A stretch of 23,610 bases of DNA from JAVBKB01 sp031554275 (GTDB lineage: Bacteria; Bacillota; Bacilli; JARBTR01). Positions within the stretch are counted from its first letter, which is position 1. Each line of letters begins with the position of its first letter. The stretch covers positions 1 through 23,610 of the forward strand of contig JAVBKB010000103.1 of assembly GCA_031554275.1 (NCBI GenBank). Reading direction: 5' to 3'. The position numbers and the translations under genes were made by a program. Under the pieces are notes generated by a model. The model searched no databases, was not told the origin of the DNA, and was given only the letters and a program-made list of their open reading frames with translations. Of this stretch, positions 1 to 6,964 are shown piece by piece.

Positions 1-1
1 T

Positions 2-232
2 GGTAACACGGGACAAAACAACGCCACTGGGCAAACTCCAGCAACAAAGATTTCCGAACAAGAAGCCAAGGATATTGCACTTGCCAGATTTTCAGGGACA
101 GTCATCCAAACAGAATTCGATTTGGATAATGGTGTTTACAACTATGAATTTTTAATTAGAAATGGCAACCAAGCGCAAGAAATCAAAGTGAATGCGGAAA
201 CTGGAGAAATTACTGAAATCGATATTGAATAG
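2..232 (+). CDS. PepSY-domain protein, C-terminal fragment
   Basis: This is the 3' end of a gene that enters from the left edge, read in frame 2 up to a TAG at 230-232, giving about 76 residues. A Gly/Asn/Gln/Thr-rich linker is followed by one domain that begins ISEQEAKDIAL and ends with GEITEIDIE. The pattern of an 'eA..iA' helix, a strand containing YNYEFLI, and the closing 'v.aeTGeI...' strand is typical of a PepSY domain. PepSY domains are found in secreted or membrane-anchored proteins and are thought to inhibit proteases or sense envelope conditions. The N-terminus, and any signal peptide or lipobox, lies outside the window. It is the only convincing plus-strand gene here and converges on the next gene. 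Confidence 0.8.
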   Translation, partial: GNTGQNNATGQTPATKISEQEAKDIALARFSGTVIQTEFDLDNGVYNYEFLIRNGNQAQEIKVNAETGEITEIDIE

Positions 233-293
233 GTAGACTTACAATAATATCGAAGCGCTTAATCGCTTACTCCAAACTGCCAATATCAAAAAT

Positions 294-356
294 GCACTTG
301 ATTAAAGGAAACCCCACCTCATAATGGCTGGGTGATAAACCTTTTCAATCAAGTGC
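294..356. terminator. Convergent-gene hairpin terminator
   Basis: GCACTTGATT (294-303) pairs with AATCAAGTGC (347-356). The stem continues, with a bulge, through AAAGG and CCTTTT. On the minus strand the stem is followed by ATTTTTGATATT, and on the plus strand by a weaker TTTA. It lies between the end of the PepSY gene and the end of the metallo-beta-lactamase-fold gene, so it can serve both, best on the minus strand. Confidence 0.65.
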
Positions 357-385
357 TTTATCCTGTCTACTATTTACAGATACAG

Positions 386-1111
386 TTAGTTCGCTTGCAC
401 AATTGCTGTGAGTGCCTCTTCTGGATTTCCCTGATACAAACCACCATGAAAGGCAATGATCTGCTTAACCGGATATTGTTGTAGAATGGCGACAGATTGT
501 TGCGCTTGCGGCACATCCCAAGTAAACAAGGGATTGCTACAGTTCAGAGTTCCATCAACGATGTTGAGTGCGTCTCCTGCAATCAAGATTTTGTCCTCTT
601 TTAAGAAAAGTGAAATATGTCCAGGTGTGTGTCCAGGCGTGGCCACAATTTCAATTCCTCCACAAATCGGTAGTACCTCTCCCTCAGTTACAGTCTGATC
701 TATTTGAATCCGACGATTCTCAAATGCAGGTTTGATCATATTATAGAAGCTCTTCATTTCCGCAGATAATTGCTCATAGTTCGCTTCAAAAGTAGCCACT
801 TTTGTCGGGGTTTTTCGCCCATCAATATATGGTGCTTCGACAGCTGATGCCAGTACCTGACAATTCGGTGCTTCAGCCAATATTTCTTTTACAGTACCAA
901 TATGATCTATATCTTGATGTGTCAAAATCAGCTTATTGATCTGTGAAAGCTCAAACCCAGCAGCTTGCACCGCACTCTCGATTTGTGAAATTTGTAATGG
1001 GTAACTTGTGTCCACTAGCACAACATTGTCCTGATCCCAAATGAGTACAGGATGACAAATCCCATAGTCCGACGCAATCTCAAGCATCTCTACATTGTTT
1101 GCAATTCTCAT
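386..1111 (-). CDS. Metallo-beta-lactamase-fold hydrolase
   Basis: This 241-residue protein carries the full zinc-binding set of the MBL superfamily. The THQDIDH motif supplies H65, D67, D69 and H70. TPGHTPGH supplies H161 or H165, D180 lies in IAGDAL, and H222 lies in IAFHGG. The arrangement fits the glyoxalase-II-like branch of small cytosolic hydrolases; no signal peptide or lactonase-specific feature is seen, so the substrate is unknown. The start is ATG with a strong GGGGAGG ribosome-binding site. The gene begins 42 bp after the M3 peptidase stop with no terminator between them, so the two are probably co-transcribed. A 6-bp dyad (GCTGTG/CACAGC) spans that gap but is too weak to call. 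Confidence 0.85.
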   Translation of the reverse strand: MRIANNVEMLEIASDYGICHPVLIWDQDNVVLVDTSYPLQISQIESAVQAAGFELSQINKLILTHQDIDHIGTVKEILAEAPNCQVLASAVEAPYIDGRKTPTKVATFEANYEQLSAEMKSFYNMIKPAFENRRIQIDQTVTEGEVLPICGGIEIVATPGHTPGHISLFLKEDKILIAGDALNIVDGTLNCSNPLFTWDVPQAQQSVAILQQYPVKQIIAFHGGLYQGNPEEALTAIVQAN

Positions 1112-1153
1112 AATATCCTCCCCATTGCTGTGGTTTCCTTCTGGTGAAAAGAT

Positions 1154-2848
1154 TCACAGCTTTTGATCGTCAAATTCAGTTATCCATTGTTCAAGCATCC
1201 CTACTATTGAAGCAATACATCCATCACTAAACGGTGAAGTTAACCCTGCCTCTTCAACAAGTGTCACAAATGATTTACTCCCACCTTGTTTGCATAAATG
1301 CAAATAATCCTGCCCAGCCGCATCATGATCTTCATGCATTTTTTTCCAAAATTGAAAGGCGCAGATTTGCGCAAGCGTGTAATCAATATAATAGAATGGC
1401 GCTTCGTAAATATGACCTTGCTTTTGCCAGAATCCACCTGAGTTCAAGTATTCATTGTCATCATAATTCCGATGCGGCAAGTAGATCTTCTCTAAATTTA
1501 ACCAGGTAGCGCGACGATCTTCTGGTGTTAAATCAGGATTTTCGTATACGATATGCTGAAATTCATCAACCATCACGCCATAAGGCAAGAACTGAAGTGC
1601 GGATGTCAGATGATTAAAATAATACTTATCAACATCTTCTTGAAAAAACAACTTCATCCAAGGCCATGCAAAGAACTCCATGCTCATAGAATGAATTTCA
1701 CATGCCTCTAACGTTGGCCATTGGTATTCTGGTACTTCAAACTGGCGACTTTCATAGCACTGGAATGCATGACCAACTTCATGCGTAAGTACATCGATGT
1801 CACCAGAAGTCCCGTTGAAGTTAGAGAAAATAAATGGTGCTTGATAGTCACTGATGAAAGAACAGTAACCTCCAGCAACTTTGCCCTTTTTCGCTACTAA
1901 ATCCATTAATTCATTTTCTACCATGAAGTGAAAGAAATCATCTGTTTCCTTTGACATTTCGTGATACATCTTTTGACCATTTTCGATAATCCACTCGGGC
2001 GATCCCTTTGGGTTTGCATTTCCAGATAGAAAATGAAAGTCCTCATCGTAAAGGTGTAATTTATCAATCCCAATACGAGCGGCTTGTTTTTCTGATAATT
2101 TTGTCGCCAAGGGGACTATTTGTTCGCGCACTTGCTTGCGAAAGTTGGCAACCATTGCTGGATTATAATCAGTTCTTGACATGCGGTAATAGCCAAGCTC
2201 CACAAAATTTTGATAGCCGAGCTTTTGAGCAATCTCCGTACGCACTTTCACAAGTTTGTCGTAAATCGCATCGAATTGCTCAAGGTTCGTTGCAAAGAAA
2301 CCATATTTGGCATCAGTTGCTGCCTTTCTAACTGACCGATCACTACTTTCGATATAGGGTTGTAATTGTGCAAGATTGCGTTCTTCGCCATCAAAAGAAA
2401 TCTTTGCAGACGCAACAAGCTTTTCATATTCACTTGCCAACTTATTTTCTTGTTGTAGCAGCGGTATTATTTCAGGCGAAAATGTTTTCAATTGCGCCTC
2501 TGCTAAGGCAAATAGCTGCCTACCAAATTTTTCTTCCAACTGCGGCTTGAAGGTTGCACTACAAAGTGCTTGATAATATTTAGAAATCATTTCCTCTACC
2601 TCAGGATCAACCTCATCAAAATAATCCTTTTCAGCAGAATAGAATTCGTCATTGGTATCAATAGAGTGCCGAATACTGCTTAGTGCTGACATTGTCGCCA
2701 CATTGTTACGCAAAGCATTCATTTCATTCATCGCAGTAACTTGATCCGCAAAAGTTTCAGCATTTTCGAAATCTGCTAATTCTCTAAGAAATTGTTCCTT
2801 CCAACCATTTAAATCTGGTCGTATGTATTGAAATTGCTCAAACTTCAT
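1154..2848 (-). CDS. M3-family zinc oligoendopeptidase
   Basis: This 564-residue cytosolic peptidase is related to thimet oligopeptidase and PepF. The catalytic motif HEVGH lies at residues 356-360 (zinc ligands H356 and H360, catalytic E357), and the downstream ACEIHSMSMEF supplies the likely third ligand, E384. Length and the N-terminal sequence resemble the 'M3, not PepF' subgroup (TIGR02289, by memory) rather than classical PepF of about 600 residues. The open frame extends 23 codons further upstream, but the ATG at 2848 has a textbook AGGAGG site 7 nt before it and gives the expected MKFEQFQYIRPDL start. Such enzymes trim short peptides after import or proteasome-like degradation. The MarR gene lies 134 bp upstream, and the MBL hydrolase follows. 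Confidence 0.9.
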   Translation of the reverse strand: MKFEQFQYIRPDLNGWKEQFLRELADFENAETFADQVTAMNEMNALRNNVATMSALSSIRHSIDTNDEFYSAEKDYFDEVDPEVEEMISKYYQALCSATFKPQLEEKFGRQLFALAEAQLKTFSPEIIPLLQQENKLASEYEKLVASAKISFDGEERNLAQLQPYIESSDRSVRKAATDAKYGFFATNLEQFDAIYDKLVKVRTEIAQKLGYQNFVELGYYRMSRTDYNPAMVANFRKQVREQIVPLATKLSEKQAARIGIDKLHLYDEDFHFLSGNANPKGSPEWIIENGQKMYHEMSKETDDFFHFMVENELMDLVAKKGKVAGGYCSFISDYQAPFIFSNFNGTSGDIDVLTHEVGHAFQCYESRQFEVPEYQWPTLEACEIHSMSMEFFAWPWMKLFFQEDVDKYYFNHLTSALQFLPYGVMVDEFQHIVYENPDLTPEDRRATWLNLEKIYLPHRNYDDNEYLNSGGFWQKQGHIYEAPFYYIDYTLAQICAFQFWKKMHEDHDAAGQDYLHLCKQGGSKSFVTLVEEAGLTSPFSDGCIASIVGMLEQWITEFDDQKL

Positions 2849-2982
2849 GATAGTTCCTCCTAGACTTGAATAAAAAGCAGCTTTCCAAATTGATTGTGAT
2901 AGACTTGAAATCCTCAACTTGGATGATAGTCAACTTTCACCAGTGAAAAGTTTGGTTACATCCATCCCCTCACAACTTGAAA

Positions 2983-3426
2983 TCAATCAGTGCTTTGAGG
3001 ATTCTTTGGTGCTTTACCAACCTTTTTAAGAAGCTCAATCATTAGTGATTTCTCATCCTCATCTAGAATATTCATTATCAAATCGATATTGTCTATATGC
3101 GTCGGGAAAAATTTATCAATGAAGATTTTTCCTTCATCAGTAATTGCTGCATAGGTAATCCTTCGATCCTCCGCACAATTAACGCGACGAAGAAATCCCT
3201 TTGCTTCTAGTTTATCGACCACATAAGTGATGCTGCCACTGGCTATCAGGATTTTGTCGCCAATCTTTTGAAGTGGTTGCTCTCCTTTATGATAGAGCAA
3301 TTCCAACACCGCAAACTCCGTTGGATTTAATCCAGCCTCATAAATAAAATCATTGATATGATCATTAATGGAACGAAATGCTTTTGATAAAACCACATAC
3401 AGCTTTAAAGATTGCTCAGCACTCAT
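2983..3426 (-). CDS. MarR-family transcriptional regulator
   Basis: This 147-residue winged-helix repressor has the usual MarR size. Dimerisation helices lie at both ends. The DNA-binding core runs from about residue 34 (PTEFAVLELLYHKGEQPLQ) through the recognition helix (SGSITYVVDKLEAKGFL) to the wing containing the conserved DRR of AEDRRITY. The start is ATG, 7 nt after the AAGG of AAGGTGA. It resembles the regulators that Bacilli place beside oxidative-stress or ring-cleavage genes, but no such gene is adjacent; the genes downstream are a peptidase and an MBL hydrolase. MarR proteins usually repress their own operon, and the leader just upstream contains repeated dyads that could be operators. 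The effector ligand is unknown. Confidence 0.88.
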   Translation of the reverse strand: MSAEQSLKLYVVLSKAFRSINDHINDFIYEAGLNPTEFAVLELLYHKGEQPLQKIGDKILIASGSITYVVDKLEAKGFLRRVNCAEDRRITYAAITDEGKIFIDKFFPTHIDNIDLIMNILDEDEKSLMIELLKKVGKAPKNPQSTD

Positions 3427-3451
3427 AAATTCACCTTGACTATTTTTTTTG

Positions 3452-3565
3452 ATGTTCTAACACATGAACATGTTGGCTCTTACCTAAGTTCTAGCAGAAC
3501 CTATTTATGAAATCGTAATCCTATTTATAAAATCACAGTTCTAACAGATCCTATTTATGAAATCG
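3452..3565. promoter_or_regulatory. Repeated GTTCT-type dyads in the marR leader
   Basis: Three related sites share a GTTCT core. ATGTTC-N8-GAACAT (3452-3471) is a perfect dyad. GTTCT-AGC-AGAAC (3488-3500) is a perfect 5-3-5 dyad. GTTCT-AAC-AGATC (3538-3550) has one arm mismatch. The last two sites also head a 28-bp direct repeat (3488-3515 and 3538-3565, 26 of 28 identical) ending in CCTATTTATGAAATCG. A third partial copy of that tail lies at 3519-3534. The position between the likely promoter and the MarR start suggests autoregulatory operators; this is inference. Confidence 0.45.
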
Positions 3566-3586
3566 AACTGCAAAATCATTTTTCAA

Positions 3587-3595
3587 ATTATATCA
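3587..3595 (-). promoter_or_regulatory. Candidate extended -10 promoter for the marR operon
   Basis: On the minus strand the sequence reads TGATATAAT, an exact extended -10 element (TG-N-TATAAT). The -35 region about 17 bp upstream (CCAAAT) is poor, which extended -10 promoters tolerate. Transcription from here would give a leader of roughly 150 nt containing the repeated dyads. Confidence 0.45.
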
Positions 3596-3628
3596 TAATT
3601 AGCTCAAATAATTTGGAAATCAGCAGTG

Positions 3629-4372
3629 TTATCGCAACTCCAATTCGTAGCCAATGGCAGACATAACAAAAAGCGGTGCAGTTTCAGTTCGTAGAATTCT
3701 TGCTCCAAGTCCACAACAATGGAAACCTGCAGCAACAAGTTGATCAACTTCATCGCGTTCCAATCCACCTTCAGGTCCAAAGACAATGACCATTTTTTCA
3801 CAAGGCTTCAGTTGCTGCAACAAAGTTGCCAGCTGTTGCTTTTCACCCTGCTTTGCCATGTCTTCATATGCAACTATTTTGATTTGATGATCCTTTGTCT
3901 GTTCAATAAGCTGCGCTATACTCACTACATCCCAAACAATTGGAATTCTTGTACGATGAGACTGCTCAGCAGCCTCTTTAGCAATTTTGCCTAGACGCTC
4001 AACTTTCTTAGCAGATTTTGCGCTATCCCACTTGACGACTGATCTCGTAGCTTGCCAAGGAATAAATTGTGTTGCACCTAGTTCAGTGCATTTCTGCACA
4101 ACCCATTCTAATTTATCCCCTTTTGATAACCCACAAGCAATCGATACATTTACGGGAAGTTCAACATCATCCTCAAGCCATTCAATTGGTGAAGCAACTA
4201 CAGCTCCATTTGTAATCCCGATGATGCTAGTGACTGCTGTTTTCTCATTGACAACACAATAGATTTGATCACCAAGCGCACAGCGCATCACCTTCGTCAA
4301 ATGGAAAAAATCATCTCCCTGAATATGTACTTGACCTTTCTCATCAAGTTGCTCAACAAAATATCGTTGCAT
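3629..4372 (-). CDS. rsmE: 16S rRNA m3U1498 methyltransferase RsmE
   Basis: This SPOUT-class (trefoil-knot) methyltransferase uses S-adenosylmethionine to methylate N3 of U1498 in 16S rRNA. It has the family landmarks in order: an N-terminal PUA-like domain (QRYFVEQL and FHLTKVMR), KGDKLEWVVQKCTELGA, EQSHRTRIP, the SAM-binding knot loop FGPEGGL, and LGARILRTETAPL near the C-terminus. Counting from the ATG at 4372 gives 247 residues. The codon just upstream is GTG (4375), but the AAGGTGG site spaces better with the ATG. The ribosome-binding site lies against the prmA stop, 11 bp away, so translation is probably coupled. In many Bacilli the next gene is mtaB; here it is replaced by the marR group. 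Confidence 0.93.
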   Translation of the reverse strand: MQRYFVEQLDEKGQVHIQGDDFFHLTKVMRCALGDQIYCVVNEKTAVTSIIGITNGAVVASPIEWLEDDVELPVNVSIACGLSKGDKLEWVVQKCTELGATQFIPWQATRSVVKWDSAKSAKKVERLGKIAKEAAEQSHRTRIPIVWDVVSIAQLIEQTKDHQIKIVAYEDMAKQGEKQQLATLLQQLKPCEKMVIVFGPEGGLERDEVDQLVAAGFHCCGLGARILRTETAPLFVMSAIGYELELR

Positions 4373-4383
4373 CACGCACCACC

Positions 4384-5337
4384 TTAGCTTTTCTTCCCAC
4401 CATTTTTTTCTGCGGTGATTGCCACCCAGTCATCCTGTTCTGCAATCTCGACAATATCCAAACCTGATGCTTCCATCGCAGCAATGACAAAATCTTGTTT
4501 TTCTTTAATGATACCAGAAGCAATAAATACACCATCTTTTTGTAAAAGTCGAAACACATCGTCAGTGATTCGAATAATAATATCCGCTAGAATATTTGCT
4601 ACAATCACATCACTTGTTGTATTCACGTTCTCCAAAAGATCATTTTGAAAAACAGTGATAGTCTCAGATACTTTATTCACTTGACAGTTTTCTTCTGCAA
4701 CCTTTACTGCAACAGAATCTAAATCCATTGCCAGCACAGTAGTTGCACCCAGCAGAGCTGCTGAGATGCTTAATACACCCGAACCCGTTCCCACATCCAA
4801 AACAGTTGCACCATGCTTAACCCATTTCTCAAGTGCCCTGATACACAATACGGTAGTCGGATGAGTTCCAGTTCCAAATGCCATACCTGGATCAAGCAGA
4901 ATTATTTTTTCGTTAGGTTTTGGCGTATACTCTTCCCATGTTGGAACAATCGTGATCTGCTCAGATATTTTGACAGGGTGATAATATTTCTTCCATGCAG
5001 TTGCCCAATCCTCATCATCTACTTCATTAAGCATTGAACTATTTCGTCCCAAATCTATACTGAAATTAGTAAGTTTGTTAATGACCGAAATGATCTCGGC
5101 GTACAACTCATCTGAAAAATCATCCATGGCAAAGTAAGCTTTAAGAATGACACCATCAGCAGGAAAATCCGCAGGATTCAACTGATATATCTCTCCAAAA
5201 ATATTGTCTCTTTCCTTTACAAGCTCTGCAGGATCTTCAATGACGACACCTTGTGCACCATGTTCATGAAGAATATTAGCGATCGGCTCAACTGCCTCAT
5301 TTGTCGAATGAATACTTAACTCAATCCACTTCATCAT
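4384..5337 (-). CDS. prmA: Ribosomal protein L11 methyltransferase PrmA
   Basis: This is a 317-residue class I methyltransferase that methylates lysines and the N-terminal amine of ribosomal protein L11. The N-terminal substrate-recognition domain (WIELSIHSTNEAVEPI, HGAQGVVIEDP) is followed by the SAM-binding core: LLDPGMAFGTGTHPTT, motif I DVGTGSGVLSI, AMDLD, and VANILADII, which is the PrmA version of motif IV. The first two codons are ATG ATG; GGAG lies 5 or 8 nt upstream, so either could initiate. A terminator separates it from dnaJ, so prmA-rsmE probably has its own weak promoter in 5338-5569, though I could not pick one with confidence. It also belongs to the classic heat-shock neighbourhood. 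Confidence 0.94.
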   Translation of the reverse strand: MMKWIELSIHSTNEAVEPIANILHEHGAQGVVIEDPAELVKERDNIFGEIYQLNPADFPADGVILKAYFAMDDFSDELYAEIISVINKLTNFSIDLGRNSSMLNEVDDEDWATAWKKYYHPVKISEQITIVPTWEEYTPKPNEKIILLDPGMAFGTGTHPTTVLCIRALEKWVKHGATVLDVGTGSGVLSISAALLGATTVLAMDLDSVAVKVAEENCQVNKVSETITVFQNDLLENVNTTSDVIVANILADIIIRITDDVFRLLQKDGVFIASGIIKEKQDFVIAAMEASGLDIVEIAEQDDWVAITAEKNGGKKS

Positions 5338-5569
5338 ATCAGCTCCATTATTATTGTGTATTCGTTTTCTAAAACATTTCTGATTCTGGTGCTTGATTTA
5401 CAACCAACTCTAAAAACATTTTCTGGCAGCCAGTAAAAAACATGTGACGATGATTGATTTCTGACACCACATTTTCAACCAACAACAAAACTCTCAAATC
5501 TATCGTACTGATTTCGGATTATTATTTCAACATTAATCTCTCTTCTCTCTCATGGAAAATTCTCGAATT

Positions 5570-5610
5570 AAAAAAATTAGCCATTGGCTAATACCAACGC
5601 TAATTTTTTT
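5570..5610. terminator. Hairpin terminator after dnaJ
   Basis: A perfect 12-bp inverted repeat, AAAAAAATTAGC (5570-5581) and GCTAATTTTTTT (5599-5610), surrounds a 17-nt loop. The loop's CCA...TGG sequences allow a competing inner pairing (TTAGCCA-T-TGGCTAA). The stem ends in seven T residues on either strand, so it can act in both directions. It lies 18 bp beyond the dnaJ stop and separates the chaperone operon from prmA. Confidence 0.75.
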
Positions 5611-5628
5611 ACTGAAATCAAAGAAATT

Positions 5629-6753
5629 CTAGAATATCTCTTCAATATTTCGTTTGATTTTTTCGGTAAATGACTCCTTGTGGCCTTTTGGAGTCTTACC
5701 GCCACCCTCAATTTCGAAGTCTTTCAACAACTCACGTTGTCTGTCATTCATTTTTGTTGGGGTTACGACAATGACCTTAACGATCTGGTCACCAGTTCCT
5801 CTTCCACGAATATTCTGAATTCCTTTATTCTTCAATCGGAAACGAGCACCAGATTGCGTACCTGCGGAAATCTTCATTACTTCCTTGCCATAGATCGTTT
5901 CGACCTCAACTTCGTCACCCAAAGCTGCTTGAACAAAGGAAACCTTGATTTCACAATACACATCGTCGCCGTTTCTCTCAAAGAATGCATGACGTTTCAC
6001 ACGAAACTCAACATACAAATCTCCATAAGGTCCACCGTTGATACCCGGCTCGCCTTGTCCAGGAACACGTAACTGCTGCCCATCCGCAACACCGGCTGGA
6101 ATCTTAATCGAAATTTTCTTGCGTTTTTTTACTTTCCCTTGACCATGACAAGTTGCGCACTTCTCACGAATAACTTTTCCAGTTCCACTACACTGATTAC
6201 AAGCGCGCCGAGAAGCCATACGGCCGAATGGTGTGTTCTGCTCAACCGTCACCTGACCCGAGCCACCACACTGAGTACAGGTCTCTGGACTTGTACCAGG
6301 TTTTGCGCCATTCCCATTACAGGTTGCACAAATCTCTTCTTTTGGAATCTCAATTGTAGTTTCCTTACCAAAAGCCGCTTCCTCAAAAGTAATCGTCATT
6401 GAGTATTGAAGGTCATGACCTTGCTGTGGTGCATTCGGATCCCGACGGCGGCCACCTCCAAACATGGAGCTAAGGATATCTTCAAACCCACCAAACCCAT
6501 CAAAACCGCCATTAAAACCACCGTATCCTTGACTAGGATCAGTGTGACCAAATTGATCATAATGTGCACGCTTTTGAGTGTCGGAAAGCGTCTCATAAGC
6601 TTCACTAACTTCTTTGAATTTTTCTGTTGCATCCGCTTCTTTGTTCAAATCCGGATGGTATTTTTTTGATAATTTCCGGTAGGATTTTTTTAACTCATCA
6701 TCAGAAGCACCCTTACCTACACCCAACACATCATAATAGTCCCTTTTACTCAT
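5629..6753 (-). CDS. dnaJ: Chaperone protein DnaJ (type I Hsp40)
   Basis: DnaJ delivers unfolded clients to DnaK and stimulates its ATPase. Counted from the ATG at 6753 the protein has 374 residues. It contains the J domain with HPD at residues 33-35, a Gly/Phe-rich linker (GYGGFNGGFDGFGGF), and four zinc-binding CxxCxGxG repeats: CATCNGNG, CTQCGGSG, CNQCSGTG and CATCHGQG. The substrate-binding C-terminal domains follow. The frame opens with GTG GTT ATG; AGGGTG lies 8 nt before the ATG, so that ATG is preferred over the GTG at 6759. A gap of about 210 bp containing a likely promoter and a hairpin separates it from dnaK. All key residues are intact. Confidence 0.96.
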   Translation of the reverse strand: MSKRDYYDVLGVGKGASDDELKKSYRKLSKKYHPDLNKEADATEKFKEVSEAYETLSDTQKRAHYDQFGHTDPSQGYGGFNGGFDGFGGFEDILSSMFGGGRRRDPNAPQQGHDLQYSMTITFEEAAFGKETTIEIPKEEICATCNGNGAKPGTSPETCTQCGGSGQVTVEQNTPFGRMASRRACNQCSGTGKVIREKCATCHGQGKVKKRKKISIKIPAGVADGQQLRVPGQGEPGINGGPYGDLYVEFRVKRHAFFERNGDDVYCEIKVSFVQAALGDEVEVETIYGKEVMKISAGTQSGARFRLKNKGIQNIRGRGTGDQIVKVIVVTPTKMNDRQRELLKDFEIEGGGKTPKGHKESFTEKIKRNIEEIF

Positions 6754-6788
6754 AACCACAACACCCTATATTTAAATTCAACTTTCCT

Positions 6789-6818
6789 ATTGTAACATTG
6801 ATTTACACCACATGACAA
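6789..6818 (-). promoter_or_regulatory. Candidate internal sigma-A promoter for dnaJ
   Basis: On the minus strand TTGTCA (6813-6818) and TACAAT (6789-6794) are separated by 18 bp. TG lies one base before the -10, an extended -10 feature. It is about 35 bp upstream of the dnaJ start and would allow dnaJ expression apart from the CIRCE-controlled transcript. No CIRCE or CtsR box overlaps it. Confidence 0.5.
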
Positions 6819-6876
6819 TTCAAAAAAATTACCCGCTAATCAACCATTACACAGTTAGAAAGAAACCATCTGTTTT

Positions 6877-6905
6877 GTTTGCCAAGCATTTTGCAAGTGG
6901 CAAAC
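6877..6905 (-). other. Hairpin between dnaK and dnaJ
   Basis: A perfect 8-bp inverted repeat, GTTTGCCA (6877-6884) and TGGCAAAC (6898-6905), surrounds a 13-nt loop. On the transcribed strand it is followed by AAAACAGATGG rather than a T-run, so it does not look like an intrinsic terminator. It could be an mRNA processing or stabilising structure that sets dnaK and dnaJ levels. Confidence 0.5.
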
Positions 6906-6964
6906 GCTACAAATGGAATCTTCCTAGTCAATAATACATTTAATATATCAATTCGAAACGTAAT

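Noticed and set aside
2861..2909. Two copies of TAGACTTGAA upstream of the M3 peptidase gene
   Set aside because: The repeat is 10 bp in AT-rich non-coding DNA, one copy abuts the ribosome-binding site, and no dyad or promoter relation supports a function.
2849..2917. Upstream 23-codon extension of the M3 peptidase
   Set aside because: The extension has no ribosome-binding site, while the internal ATG at 2848 has a perfect AGGAGG at the right spacing.
5338..5569. Promoter for prmA-rsmE
   Set aside because: The terminator after dnaJ implies one should exist, but every -35/-10 pair I tried matched poorly or had bad spacing.
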